Positions 1-8,992 of a DNA stretch of 64,000 nucleotides are shown here, one piece after another. The notes below the pieces were generated by a model. The model had not been told where the DNA came from. It made no database searches and saw only the letters and a list, made by a program, of their open reading frames with translations. The stretch lies in the NCBI RefSeq assembly GCF_032595355.1, contig NZ_JASMWN010000002.1, positions 186,001-250,000 on the forward strand, given 5' to 3'. The DNA is from Sedimentitalea todarodis. GTDB taxonomy: Bacteria; Pseudomonadota; Alphaproteobacteria; Rhodobacterales; Rhodobacteraceae. Positions within the stretch are counted from its first letter, which is position 1. The number at the start of each line of letters is the position of its first letter. The position numbers were made by a program, and so were the translations under genes.

Positions 1-441
1 GCCGATGCGCTGGCGGAACAACATCCCGGCGTCACCGTCGCCGATGATCTGGAACAGGCGGTCCGCGCCTCTGACATCATCATCACCGCAACCATGTCCT
101 CGTCGCCGATCATCAATGGAGACTGGCTGCAACCGGGTCAGCACCTCAACCTGATCGGGGCCTACCGTCCCGACATGCGCGAAGCCGACGACGCCGCATT
201 CAGGCGCGCGCGGCTGTTCGTGGATAGTTTTGACACCACCATCGGCCACATCGGCGAAATCCAGATACCTCTGGACGAGGGCGTGATCACGCGAAACGAC
301 CTGATCGCCGACTATTACGATCTGGCCGCCTTTGTGCGTCAGTCTGATGATGAAATCACACTGTTCAAGAACGGCGGTGGTGCGCATCTGGACCTGATGA
401 CAAGCCGCCATATCCTCGATCGCTGGCAAGCGAGTCAGTGA
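1..441 (+). CDS. Ornithine cyclodeaminase/mu-crystallin family protein, 3' part
   Basis: An open frame runs in from the window edge and ends at a TGA, giving the last 146 residues of a protein whose start lies outside. The segment reads SDIIITATMSSSPIINGDWL, then HLNLIGAYRPDMRE and LFVDSF. This is the C-terminal Rossmann half of the ornithine cyclodeaminase/mu-crystallin family, where the equivalent of 'T..T.S..P...G..L..G.H...IG...P..RE' closes the NAD site. Members include ornithine cyclodeaminase, alanine dehydrogenase and ketimine reductases. The substrate cannot be told from this half. Its 110-bp spacing to accD does not suggest a shared operon. Confidence 0.85.
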   Translation, partial: ADALAEQHPGVTVADDLEQAVRASDIIITATMSSSPIINGDWLQPGQHLNLIGAYRPDMREADDAAFRRARLFVDSFDTTIGHIGEIQIPLDEGVITRNDLIADYYDLAAFVRQSDDEITLFKNGGGAHLDLMTSRHILDRWQASQ

Positions 442-550
442 ACACCCCCCATTTGCCGATGTGATCGCGGAGCGTAATGGTCGGGTACCAATTGCATTTC
501 ACTGAAAGGGCGCTTATCTGGGCGCCAGACCGGCCAACAGAGGCATCGCA

Positions 551-1504
551 ATGAACTGGATTACCAACTACGTCCGACCCAGGATCAACTCGATCTTTTC
601 GCGCCGCGAAACGCCCGAGAACCTCTGGCAGAAATGCGATGAATGCGGGACCATGCTGTTTCACCGCGAGTTGCGTGAACATCTGAACGTCTGCACCAGT
701 TGCGGCCACCACATGGTGATCAGCCCGCGCGAACGCTTCAAGGCCCTTTTCGATGGCGGCGTCTTTGCCGAAATCGCGGTCCCCACTCCGATTGCCGACC
801 CGCTGCATTTCCGCGACCAGAAGAAATACCCCGACCGGCTGAAGGCTGCGCAGCGGGACACCGGCGAAGCCGAGGCAATGCTGGCCGCGACAGGCGAAAT
901 CGGCCGGACTCCGATCGTGGCCGTGGCACAGGACTTCGGCTTCATGGGCGGGTCCATGGGCATGTACGTGGGCAATGCGATCATCGCTGCCGCGCAGGAG
1001 GCCGTGAAACTCGAACGGCCCTTGATTCTGTTTTCGTCCGCTGGCGGCGCCCGGATGCAGGAAGGTATTCTCAGCCTCATGCAGATGCCCCGAACAACGG
1101 TGGCTGTGCAGATGCTCAAAGAAGCCGGCCTGCCCTATATCGTGGTGCTGGCACATCCTACGACGGGTGGCGTCACCGCATCCTATGCCATGCTGGGCGA
1201 TATCCAGATCGCGGAACCCAATGCGCTGATCTGCTTTGCCGGCCCGCGCGTGATCGAACAAACGCTGGGCGAACGCCTGCCCGACGGCTTCCAGCGCGCC
1301 GAGTACCTGCTGGATCACGGCATGCTGGACCGAGTCATTGCACGCACCCATATGCGCGACGAACTGATTACGCTCACGCGCATGCTGCTCGGCCTGCCAC
1401 CCGCCGTTCGCGGCGAACTTCCAGCGCCCGAACCGACCAGTCCGAAAGCGGAACCCGACAAGGCAGAACCCAAGGCTCCTGCCGCAAAACCAGACAAGAA
1501 ATGA
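551..1504 (+). CDS. accD: Acetyl-CoA carboxylase carboxyltransferase subunit beta
   Basis: AccD and AccA form the carboxyltransferase that moves CO2 from biotin to acetyl-CoA, giving malonyl-CoA for fatty acid synthesis in the cytoplasm. The 317-residue protein opens with the zinc ribbon typical of bacterial AccD (Cys29, Cys32, Cys48, Cys51). The crotonase-type core follows, with FMGGSMGMYVGNAI and SAGGARMQEG, the glycine-rich loops that bind CoA and form the oxyanion hole. The tail, from about residue 295, is rich in Pro, Lys, Glu and Ala and looks disordered. The stop overlaps the folC start (ATGA), so the two genes are translationally coupled, as in many proteobacteria. Confidence 0.97.
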   Translation: MNWITNYVRPRINSIFSRRETPENLWQKCDECGTMLFHRELREHLNVCTSCGHHMVISPRERFKALFDGGVFAEIAVPTPIADPLHFRDQKKYPDRLKAAQRDTGEAEAMLAATGEIGRTPIVAVAQDFGFMGGSMGMYVGNAIIAAAQEAVKLERPLILFSSAGGARMQEGILSLMQMPRTTVAVQMLKEAGLPYIVVLAHPTTGGVTASYAMLGDIQIAEPNALICFAGPRVIEQTLGERLPDGFQRAEYLLDHGMLDRVIARTHMRDELITLTRMLLGLPPAVRGELPAPEPTSPKAEPDKAEPKAPAAKPDKK

Positions 1505-2775
1505 CCGCAGCCTCATCCGATATCATCCTTGAACGGATGATGGCCCTGCACCCCAAGATCATTGACCTGACGCTGGATCGAATGTGGCGCCTGCTCGCCG
1601 CGTTGGATCATCCGGAGCGTGAGTTGCCGCCGGTGATCCATATTGCGGGCACCAACGGCAAAGGCTCGACACTTGCCATGATACGGGCCGGGCTCGAAGG
1701 GGCCGGGCGCACGGCGCACGCCTATACCAGCCCGCATCTGGCACGGTTTCACGAGCGTATCCGCGTATCAGGCGACCTGATCAGTGAACCCGACCTGATC
1801 GCCGTTCTCGACGAATGCTATGCTGCCAACGGCGATGCCGAGATCACCTATTTCGAAATCACGACCTGCGCAGCCCTGCTCGCGTTTTCCCGCGCAGCGG
1901 CGGATTACACCTTGCTCGAGGTCGGTCTCGGCGGGCGATTGGATGCCACCAATGTCGCTGCCGCGCCCAAGGTGACGGTGATCACCCCGATTTCCATCGA
2001 CCACCAGCAATACCTTGGCGATACGCTGGAAGAAATCTCATTGGAAAAGGCCGGCATCATCAAGCGCGGTGTCCCCTGCGTCGTTGCACCGCAAGCGGAC
2101 GCGGCGATGTCCGTCATCGAAGACGTCGCCGCCCGGCTTGGCGCGCCGCTCCTGGTCCATGGCCAGCACTGGCACATCACCGAAGAACGCGGGCGGCTGG
2201 TGTATCAGGATGAAACCGGGCTGCGCGATCTGCCACTGCCTAACCTGATGGGTGCGCACCAGATCGTGAACGCAGGCACCGCTCTTGCCACATTGCGCCA
2301 TCTGGATCCGGGCGAAGGTGCCTGCGAAGCGGCGGTCACACACGCCGAATGGCCCGCAAGGATGCAGCGGTTGACCTCCGGACCGCTCTTTGACGCGGCT
2401 CCCGACACCGAATTGTTCCTTGACGGTGGACATAATGCCGCTGCGGGTCAGGCGCTTGCGGATGTGCTTGACCGCCTGCCGAAACGGCCAACACATCTCA
2501 TTTGCGGAATGTTGAACACCAAGGATGTCACCGGATACATGCGGCCCCTGGCAGATCACGCGGAATCGCTGACTGCTGTATCAATTCCTGGCGAGGCCAA
2601 CACGCTCAGCGCCGATCAGACAGCAAAAGCAGCAAGCTCCGTCGGGTTGACGGCAACTACGGCGAGCACAGTGCGTGACGCGGTGCGAGCGATCACGACC
2701 CATACACCCCGCGCCCGCGTCCTGATTTGCGGATCACTGTACCTTGCCGGCGCCGTTCTGCGTGAAAACAGCTGA
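1501..2775 (+). CDS. folC: Bifunctional folylpolyglutamate synthase/dihydrofolate synthase
   Basis: FolC joins glutamate to dihydropteroate and then lengthens the glutamyl tail of folates, using ATP. The 424-residue protein has the Mur-ligase-type P-loop HIAGTNGKGST (about residue 44) followed by YTSPHLARFHERI, a FolC signature. LLEVGLGGRLDATN and the SIDHQQYLG segment mark the central ATPase domain. The C-terminal domain holds FLDGGHNAAAGQAL. I take the ATG at 1501 because it overlaps the accD stop; an internal ATG at 1537 is possible but would lose conserved N-terminal sequence. It converges on zapE across a 140-bp gap holding an inverted repeat. Confidence 0.96.
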   Translation: MTAASSDIILERMMALHPKIIDLTLDRMWRLLAALDHPERELPPVIHIAGTNGKGSTLAMIRAGLEGAGRTAHAYTSPHLARFHERIRVSGDLISEPDLIAVLDECYAANGDAEITYFEITTCAALLAFSRAAADYTLLEVGLGGRLDATNVAAAPKVTVITPISIDHQQYLGDTLEEISLEKAGIIKRGVPCVVAPQADAAMSVIEDVAARLGAPLLVHGQHWHITEERGRLVYQDETGLRDLPLPNLMGAHQIVNAGTALATLRHLDPGEGACEAAVTHAEWPARMQRLTSGPLFDAAPDTELFLDGGHNAAAGQALADVLDRLPKRPTHLICGMLNTKDVTGYMRPLADHAESLTAVSIPGEANTLSADQTAKAASSVGLTATTASTVRDAVRAITTHTPRARVLICGSLYLAGAVLRENS

Positions 2776-2805
2776 CCAATCCGCGCTTGGCGACCCGGGT
2801 ATCTT

Positions 2806-2902
2806 GAGTATTTGGACAAAGATGAAGCACTGGTTTCATCATTTCATCTTTGTCAAAATACTCCGGGGGAGACGCCCGCAGGGCGGCGGGGGCAGCGCCC
2901 CC
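2806..2902. repeat. Intergenic double-hairpin repeat between folC and zapE
   Basis: The convergent folC/zapE gap holds an inverted repeat with 21-nt arms (2806-2826 and 2843-2863) differing at one position. It is followed by a second G/C-rich hairpin (about 2861-2902: CTCCGGGGGA... through GGCAGCGCCCCC). The right arm plus GC hairpin recurs almost letter for letter at 43319-43379, also at a convergent junction. It may act as a bidirectional terminator. I recall similar elements in other Rhodobacterales genomes, but that was not checked. Confidence 0.75.
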
Positions 2903-2915
2903 AATGTACGATCGG

Positions 2916-3974
2916 TCAAGTTCCCCAATCCGCCGCCTGCATTTCGCGCAAGCGGCTGGCGGTACGTTCAAATTCAAATGTGCCCTCGCCTTCCACATAG
3001 AGCATTTCGGGTTGGTCCGCTGCTGAGGCGATCAGCCGCACACGCGCTTCGTATAGCGCATCGATCAGGGTCACGAAGCGTTTCGCTTCGTTGAAGTTCT
3101 GCCGAGAAAGACGTGGGATGTCCTCTAGGATCAGAACCCGGGTGGCCTCGGCCAGGGCAAGGTAGTCCGCAGGACCGAGCGCCGCGCCGCACATATCGTA
3201 AAAGCTTGCACGGGCGACACCGTTTCGGAAAGCCGGGATCAAGACCTCTCGCTTGTTCACGACCAGGGTCAACGGGTCGGCGGCCCCCCCCGCCAGGTCT
3301 TCCCAGACCGATTGGATATCAGCCCGCGCTTCGGGGCCGATCGGGGTGAAATACACCTGGGTGCCTTCCAGCCGGTCTTGCCGATAGTCCGTCGGGCTGG
3401 CCAGCTCATGCACGACCAGCCGTGCCTTGATCAGATCGATGAAGGGCAGGAAGAGCTGTCTGTTCAGCCCGTCCTTGTAAAGATCATCGGGCACGCGGTT
3501 GGACGTGGTCACGATCACGATCCCGGCGTCGAACAGCTTTTCGAACAGCCTCCCGACAATCATCGCATCGGTGATGTCGGTGATCTGCATTTCGTCAAAG
3601 GCCAGCACCCGAACCGATTTGATCACTTCTGCAGCAGCAGGTTCCAATGCGTCGCGCGCGCCGGCCTTGCGCGCCTTGTGCATCGCCGTGTGAATTTCCT
3701 GCATGAATGCATGAAAATGCACCCGGCGCGCGGGAACATCGTCCAGCGACACAACGAACAGGTCCATCAGCATCGATTTACCGCGCCCGACTCCGCCCCA
3801 AAGGTACAGCCCCTGGATCGGCTCTGCGGCCTTGCGAAACAATCCGCGTTTGACCGGTTTGGAGAGCGCGGTCGCGATGCGTTCGAACTCGGGCATCACG
3901 GCTTGCTGCACCGGGTCCGCCCGCAGGCTGCCATCCGCAATGCGCGCGGCGTAGATGTCGGAAACACGGCTCAT
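2916..3974 (-). CDS. zapE: Cell division protein ZapE (AFG1-like ATPase)
   Basis: The 352-residue protein matches the AFG1/ZapE family of P-loop ATPases. In Escherichia coli ZapE associates with the divisome under stress; mitochondrial AFG1 acts in protein quality control. The Walker A sits in LYLWGGVGRGKSMLMDLF (about residues 57-74). VRVLAFDEMQITDITDAMI carries Walker B, and VTTSNRVPDDLYKDGLNRQLFLPF is the family's sensor region. RLSRQNFNEAKRFVTLIDALYE near residue 290 is also characteristic. It is transcribed alone towards folC and divergently from the MFS gene. The length is normal for the family. Confidence 0.93.
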   Translation of the reverse strand: MSRVSDIYAARIADGSLRADPVQQAVMPEFERIATALSKPVKRGLFRKAAEPIQGLYLWGGVGRGKSMLMDLFVVSLDDVPARRVHFHAFMQEIHTAMHKARKAGARDALEPAAAEVIKSVRVLAFDEMQITDITDAMIVGRLFEKLFDAGIVIVTTSNRVPDDLYKDGLNRQLFLPFIDLIKARLVVHELASPTDYRQDRLEGTQVYFTPIGPEARADIQSVWEDLAGGAADPLTLVVNKREVLIPAFRNGVARASFYDMCGAALGPADYLALAEATRVLILEDIPRLSRQNFNEAKRFVTLIDALYEARVRLIASAADQPEMLYVEGEGTFEFERTASRLREMQAADWGT

Positions 3975-4121
3975 GCGCCACGCATACCGCGCCGATGCGG
4001 GGTTGAAAAGCGGGATGGTGGGGGAGACATATCAGCGACTGTGATATGACAGCCAAAATATCCTGAATTGCAGTTGCAACATTTTCCGTTAGGTTTTCGG
4101 TCTGCGCCGCAGGAGCATCGT

Positions 4122-5360
4122 ATGAGTCAGAAATCGCCCTTGTTTACCTCCGTGCTTCTCGTCGGGTGTGCCGTTATTCTGGTCAGTTTTGCGATCCGGG
4201 GCTCTTACGGCGTATTCCAGATTCCGATTGCCGAGGAGTTCGGCTGGCTCAGGACCGAATTTTCGCTGGCCATCGCGATCCAGAACCTCGCCTGGGGGGT
4301 CGGGCAGCCGATTTTCGGGGCGTTGGCGGAAAAGATCGGCGATCGCAAGTCGATCATCGTCGGGGCCCTATTCTATGCCTTGGGCCTGTTGCTTTCGGCG
4401 CAATCAGTCACGCCGTTCGAACACCAGGCCTATTCGTGGCTGGTCGGGTTTGGCATCGCGGGAACCGGATTTGGCGTGATCCTCGCGGTCGTGGCACGCG
4501 CGGCGAGCGATGAAAACCGCTCCATGTCGCTCGCGATCGTAACCGCGGCGGGCAGCGGTGGGCAGATCGTCGGCCCGCCGCTCGTCGAGTGGATGCTTGG
4601 CTTCATGGCATGGCAACAGATTTTCATGGTCTTTGCCGCCGCCATCCTCGCGATGATCTTTACGCTGCCCTTCATGCGCGCACCGGCCCGACCAGGTGGC
4701 GTGGAAACCGACCAGGGCATGGGTCGGGTGCTCGGACAGGCGTTGCGCGATCCGACCTTTCTCATGATCTTCATGGGTTTTTTCAGCTGCGGCTATCAGA
4801 TAGGCTTTATCACCGCCCACTTCCCCGCCTTCGTGACCGAACTCTGTGGCCCGATCCAGCCCGGAGGCGTGCTGCATGGGATGGGCATCAGCAGCACCTC
4901 GGCACTTGGCGCCATCGCCATTTCCCTGATCGGAGCCGCCAATATCGCGGGGACGCTTTTTGTGGGTTGGGCCGGCAGCCGATACTCCAAGAAATATCTG
5001 TTGGCCGGGATCTATGCCGGCCGGACAGTGATTTCGGCACTCTTCATCCTGCTCCCGATCACGCCGCTGACGGTCATCCTGTTTTCGGTCGGCATGGGCG
5101 CGCTCTGGCTTGCAACCGTGCCACTGACCTCGGGGCTGGTCGCACAAATCTATGGCTTGCGCTACATGGGGACGCTTTACGGCATCATCTTCTTCAGTCA
5201 CCAGCTTGGCAGCTTTCTCGGTGTCTGGCTCGGCGGGCGCATGTACGACATCTATGGCGACTACACGATAGTCTGGTGGATCGGCATTGCCGTCGGTGCC
5301 TTCAGCGCGATCGTCCACTTGCCGATACGCGAACGCCCGATCACGCTGGCCCCGGCCTAG
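4122..5360 (+). CDS. MFS transporter, oxalate/formate antiporter-like (monocarboxylate type)
   Basis: A 412-residue inner-membrane carrier with about twelve hydrophobic segments. YGVFQIPIAEEFGWLRTEFSLAIA in the first helices and the EKIGDRKSII loop after helix 2 are typical of the OFA/monocarboxylate branch of the major facilitator superfamily. The ATG at 4122 follows an AGGAG at 4111, which fixes the start; a TTG further upstream has no ribosome site. The substrate is likely a small organic acid, but nothing nearby identifies it. It precedes ilvD by 67 bp in the same direction, so cotranscription is possible. Confidence 0.85.
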   Translation: MSQKSPLFTSVLLVGCAVILVSFAIRGSYGVFQIPIAEEFGWLRTEFSLAIAIQNLAWGVGQPIFGALAEKIGDRKSIIVGALFYALGLLLSAQSVTPFEHQAYSWLVGFGIAGTGFGVILAVVARAASDENRSMSLAIVTAAGSGGQIVGPPLVEWMLGFMAWQQIFMVFAAAILAMIFTLPFMRAPARPGGVETDQGMGRVLGQALRDPTFLMIFMGFFSCGYQIGFITAHFPAFVTELCGPIQPGGVLHGMGISSTSALGAIAISLIGAANIAGTLFVGWAGSRYSKKYLLAGIYAGRTVISALFILLPITPLTVILFSVGMGALWLATVPLTSGLVAQIYGLRYMGTLYGIIFFSHQLGSFLGVWLGGRMYDIYGDYTIVWWIGIAVGAFSAIVHLPIRERPITLAPA

Positions 5361-5427
5361 CTTCTCCCTTGTGCCTCACCGGGCGCGCGGCTATTCCCGA
5401 TCTCAGCAAGTTTTTCGGAGACCCGCC

Positions 5428-7191
5428 ATGCTCAAGCGTAAGTTCGACAAGACCAATCTGCCCAGCCGTCACGTGACCGAAGGACCGGAACGCGCGCCGC
5501 ACCGCTCCTATCTGTATGCGATGGGCATCAGCGATGAAGAAATTCATCAGCCGCTGGTCGGCGTCGCAACCTGCTGGAACGAGGCCGCTCCCTGTAACAT
5601 CTCGCTCAGCCGTCAGGCACAGGCGGTGAAATTGGGCGTCAAGGCCGCCGCAGGCACGCCGCGTGAATTCACCACCATCACCGTGACCGACGGCATCGCC
5701 ATGGGCCACGAAGGCATGCGCAGTTCGCTGGCCAGCCGCGAAGCCATTGCCGATACCGTGGAACTTACCATGCGCGGACATTGCTATGACGCGCTGGTCG
5801 GACTCGCTGGCTGTGACAAATCCCTGCCCGGCATGATGATGGCCATGGTGCGGCTGAACACGCCGTCCGTGTTCATTTATGGCGGCTCGATCCTGCCGGG
5901 CAAGGCCCCTCAGGTCGATGAAATCCCCGAGGACTTCCGCACCCGAGACCTGACCGTGCAGGATATGTTCGAGGCGGTTGGCCGCCACCAGAACGGCACC
6001 ATGTCGGATGCGGCACTTGATATGCTGGAGCGGGTGGCCTGCCCCTCTGCGGGCGCCTGCGGTGGACAATTCACGGCCAACACGATGGCCTGCGTCTCTG
6101 AGGCGATTGGTCTGGCGCTGATGAACAGTTCGGGCATGCCCGCGCCCTATGAAAGCCGCGATCAATTTGCCGAGGCGTCCGGTCAGGCGGTGATGAACCT
6201 GCTGGAAAGGAACATCCGCGCGCGTGACGTCGTGACCCGGCAATCGCTGGAAAACGCCGCGCGCGTTGTTGCCTGCACCGGCGGTTCGACCAATGCCGGT
6301 CTGCACCTGCCGGCCATCGCACATGAAGCCGGGATCGATTTCTTTCTTCAGGATGTCTGTGACATCTTCCGTGACACCCCCTATTTCGTCGACCTGAAAC
6401 CGGGCGGCGCCTATGTCGCCAAAGACCTCTACGACGCAGGCGGCATCCCTGTCGTGATGAAAGAACTGCGCAAGGCCGGGCTGATCCACCAAGATTGCAT
6501 GACCGCAACGGGGCGTTCGATCGGTGAAGAGCTTGACCTGATCGACCGCGAGGCGGACGGCAAGGTAATCTATCCCATCGACAACCCGCTGACCAAGACC
6601 GGCGGCGTTGTGGGTCTGAAGGGCAATCTTGCTCCCGAAGGCGCGATCGTCAAGGTCGCGGGCATCCCGACGAACCACCAGCGCTTTGTCGGTCCCGCCC
6701 GCGTATTCGAGTGCGAAGAAGACGCGTTTGAAGCGGTCAAGGCGCGCGGCTATGAGGAAGGCGAAGTCATCGTCATCCGCAACGAGGGCCCCGCAGGCGG
6801 CCCCGGCATGCGCGAAATGCTGTCCACCACTGCCGCCCTCTCGGGTCAGGGCATGGGCAAGAAGGTGGCGCTGATCACGGATGGACGTTTCTCGGGCGCA
6901 ACCCGTGGCTTCTGCGTGGGTCATGTCGGCCCAGAGGCGGCACAGGGCGGCCCAATCGCGTTGATCAAGACCGGCGACATCATCACAATCGATGCGCCAA
7001 ACGGAGAAATCAGCGTCGATCTGACCGATGAAGAGTTTGAGGCGCGCAAAGCCGACTGGAAAGGCGCGCGCGACACGATCTATGCGTCAGGCGCGCTGTG
7101 GAAATACGCCCAGCTGGTTGGCGCGACCTACAAAGGTGCTGTGACCCATCCCGGTGGGGATGCCGAAAAGCACATCTATATGGACCTCTGA
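5428..7191 (+). CDS. ilvD: Dihydroxy-acid dehydratase
   Basis: IlvD dehydrates 2,3-dihydroxy-isovalerate and its homologue to the 2-keto acids that precede valine, leucine and isoleucine. The 587-residue protein contains the cluster-binding cysteines in VGVATCWNEAAPCNIS, LVGLAGCDKSLPGMM and PSAGACGGQFTANTM. TDGRFSGATRGFCVGHVGPE near the C-terminus matches the family signature. Length and motifs are normal for IlvD; sugar-acid dehydratases of the same fold (EDD) are the only alternative, and the 'TDGRFSGATRG' form favours IlvD. The start ATG at 5428 has a GGAG about 10 nt upstream. Confidence 0.95.
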   Translation: MLKRKFDKTNLPSRHVTEGPERAPHRSYLYAMGISDEEIHQPLVGVATCWNEAAPCNISLSRQAQAVKLGVKAAAGTPREFTTITVTDGIAMGHEGMRSSLASREAIADTVELTMRGHCYDALVGLAGCDKSLPGMMMAMVRLNTPSVFIYGGSILPGKAPQVDEIPEDFRTRDLTVQDMFEAVGRHQNGTMSDAALDMLERVACPSAGACGGQFTANTMACVSEAIGLALMNSSGMPAPYESRDQFAEASGQAVMNLLERNIRARDVVTRQSLENAARVVACTGGSTNAGLHLPAIAHEAGIDFFLQDVCDIFRDTPYFVDLKPGGAYVAKDLYDAGGIPVVMKELRKAGLIHQDCMTATGRSIGEELDLIDREADGKVIYPIDNPLTKTGGVVGLKGNLAPEGAIVKVAGIPTNHQRFVGPARVFECEEDAFEAVKARGYEEGEVIVIRNEGPAGGPGMREMLSTTAALSGQGMGKKVALITDGRFSGATRGFCVGHVGPEAAQGGPIALIKTGDIITIDAPNGEISVDLTDEEFEARKADWKGARDTIYASGALWKYAQLVGATYKGAVTHPGGDAEKHIYMDL

Positions 7192-7302
7192 TCAACCTGC
7201 CCGGGCGGGAACACCGGCCCAGGCGCACCTGCGACGGTGCGAGCGTTCCCCTATGAAACACCTTTGTGTGGTACACTCAGGTATCCTATTTGCGGATGTT
7301 TC

Positions 7303-7516
7303 ATGGCCTTTGCCACCATTTCGACCTGGAAATCGGAGGACGATGCACAGAACACCGACGCTATCTGGCACATTGTTCAGGACAAATATGTGCCATATGA
7401 GCAGGGCTTTGGGAGCCACTTCAACCCCGATCCTTGAAATCGGAGAGGGTCCAACCGAGCTCACCACGAAGATGACCGGCGAAATGCGGCGCGAGGTTCG
7501 CGCCTCCAGCGGCTGA
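7303..7516 (+). pseudogene. Possible frameshifted remnant of a small roseobacter hypothetical protein
   Basis: The 442-bp gap after ilvD holds no intact gene that I recognise. From the ATG at 7303 one frame reads MAFATISTWKS then IWHIVQDKYVP, and stops at 7436-7438. The next frame, open across the same area, continues ALGATSTPILEIGEGPTELT to 7516. Joined near 7395 the two read like one small protein with an alpha/beta (dimeric ferredoxin-like) pattern, of a kind common in roseobacters. This would need a one-base shift and probably an internal deletion. It could also be chance. There is no clear ribosome-binding site. Confidence 0.35.
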
Positions 7517-7633
7517 TCTTCTGAACCATTGCATCACAATCCATTGACTGCAGGCCAGAATTTTAGGCGCATCCTCATTTGCCGGTTTATCCCATTGCAA
7601 GGATTTCGTTAGATAGTCACCGATCACACAAGC

Positions 7634-8413
7634 ATGGTGGCAGACCGACGAATGAGCAGATATGTGGACCGGCTGGTACATGCAAAGACCCGTCGCCGCT
7701 GGCGCCGGTTGGCGGATGCCGCTGAACTGGCCGATCTGTCGGACCTGAGGCAACAGCGCAATCAGGCTCGCAAACTCTGTGCAGAGCTGGACCGCCTGAT
7801 CCATGTGGCGGATGGCCGGTTGGCTCTGCCAAAACTCGGGTCGTCCTCTTTTCCCCGACCGCATGGCACCGATTGGGCCTGGCGACCGCAGCTTTGGTGT
7901 GGCCCGCTTCCCCGTCCCGGTTTGAGCTCTGCTCCCAGCGAGGCCATGCTTGGGGATGAGGTGCAGGTGTTCCACGACTGCACAGCCTGGGAACTGACCC
8001 TGCGCCAGTTGCGCAATACGCGGCCGCAGGACCTTGCGCCGTTCGCGCTGCGATTGGACGTGTTCAGATTTGACGGCTCGTTCCTGTCATTGGCGATCGA
8101 CCTGCCACCCGACTCCGCCGAGGGCCTGTGCCGGGATCATATCCTGCGCGCCGAAACCATCCTTGAAATCGAAACGCCTCTGGAAATCTATGCACGCCTG
8201 AACATTCAGAACGGGCCGAACACGGAACAGATCATCCGGAAATTGCCTCTCCTGGATGAGACGGTACGCGTCGATTTTGATATGGCCGATACCAGGATCA
8301 ACGAGAAACGCATCGAGAAGATCTGGCTCGATCTGATTTTCGGGACCCCCACCATGAACCAGGTGATCCTGCGCGACCTGACCTTTGCCCGCCACCGCCG
8401 CGCGGCCCTGTAG
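7634..8413 (+). CDS. Conserved hypothetical protein (possibly the DUF6478 group)
   Basis: A 259-residue protein without signal peptide or membrane helix. Residues 1-70 are strongly basic with several Arg-rich stretches (KTRRRWRRL) and a short helical region. The rest alternates beta-like stretches such as FALRLDVFRFDGSFLSLAIDLP and VRVDFDMADTRIN, suggesting a beta sandwich. I recall an uncharacterised Rhodobacterales family with this outline, labelled DUF6478, but I could not confirm it. The start is uncertain: neither ATG 7634 nor ATG 7652 has a clear ribosome site. It is followed 15 bp later by another small gene in the same direction. Confidence 0.75.
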   Translation: MVADRRMSRYVDRLVHAKTRRRWRRLADAAELADLSDLRQQRNQARKLCAELDRLIHVADGRLALPKLGSSSFPRPHGTDWAWRPQLWCGPLPRPGLSSAPSEAMLGDEVQVFHDCTAWELTLRQLRNTRPQDLAPFALRLDVFRFDGSFLSLAIDLPPDSAEGLCRDHILRAETILEIETPLEIYARLNIQNGPNTEQIIRKLPLLDETVRVDFDMADTRINEKRIEKIWLDLIFGTPTMNQVILRDLTFARHRRAAL

Positions 8414-8428
8414 AAAGAAGCTCCTGTG

Positions 8429-8818
8429 ATGAGTAATCTGACCCTGACCAAGACCCGCCTGGCACATGGCCGATGGGAAGGCCGCGTGTCGGGTCCGGCC
8501 ACCGGTGCCAGACCCGACATACAGGTCCGGCATCTGGATCAGATTGTCCCCGGCACCGAACTCTCCGAAGGTTTAAAACCGGGGCAATGGGAGCTTGTGA
8601 TCCCGGTCCCCACCTGGGCGATCGGTGACGGCATCCAGACCTTTGTCATTCTGGACGGGGTGGATGGCACAAAGCTCGGAGAATTCGGCCTGATCGCCGG
8701 AGATGCGGCGGCAGACAACCTGCGGGCCGAAGTCGATCTGCTCCGTGCGGAGCTCGACATGCTGAAGCGGGCGTTTCGTCGGCACTGCCGCGAAACCAGC
8801 GAGCCACGCAGGGGTTGA
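8429..8818 (+). CDS. Conserved hypothetical protein, small beta protein
   Basis: A 129-residue protein starting at ATG 8429, next to a GTG at 8426. The body is beta-rich (WEGRVSGPA, WELVIPVPTWAIGDGIQTFVIL) and ends in a short amphipathic helix, LRAEVDLLRAELDMLKRAFRRH, that could form a coiled coil. No signal peptide or cysteine motif is visible. It follows the preceding hypothetical gene by 15 bp, so the two are probably cotranscribed and may work together. I do not recognise the family. Confidence 0.7.
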   Translation: MSNLTLTKTRLAHGRWEGRVSGPATGARPDIQVRHLDQIVPGTELSEGLKPGQWELVIPVPTWAIGDGIQTFVILDGVDGTKLGEFGLIAGDAAADNLRAEVDLLRAELDMLKRAFRRHCRETSEPRRG

Positions 8819-8992
8819 CGTCGCGCCAACGCGTCCCTATCTGCCGCTCAGGGTGATGAGCCCCTGCCGCTCGCAGGCTATGCCATGGTGAAGCTCATCC
8901 TGATATCGACACTCCGCTCTTGTCTTTGCGGTACGTTGGCAATGCGAGCGCCCAACCGGTTTTTCCGCATCAGGAAAGGAACGAGGTGTGTT

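Noticed and set aside
700..1500. Possible long N-terminal extension of FolC in the frame over accD
   Set aside because: It is the out-of-frame reading of accD; FolC homology begins at the ATGA overlap at 1501.
365..1516. Long minus-strand frame opposite accD
   Set aside because: Shadow of accD; no ribosome site, and the translation is Arg/His/Gly-rich with no domain.
5341..6924. Minus-strand frame of 527 codons over ilvD
   Set aside because: High-GC shadow of the well-supported ilvD gene.
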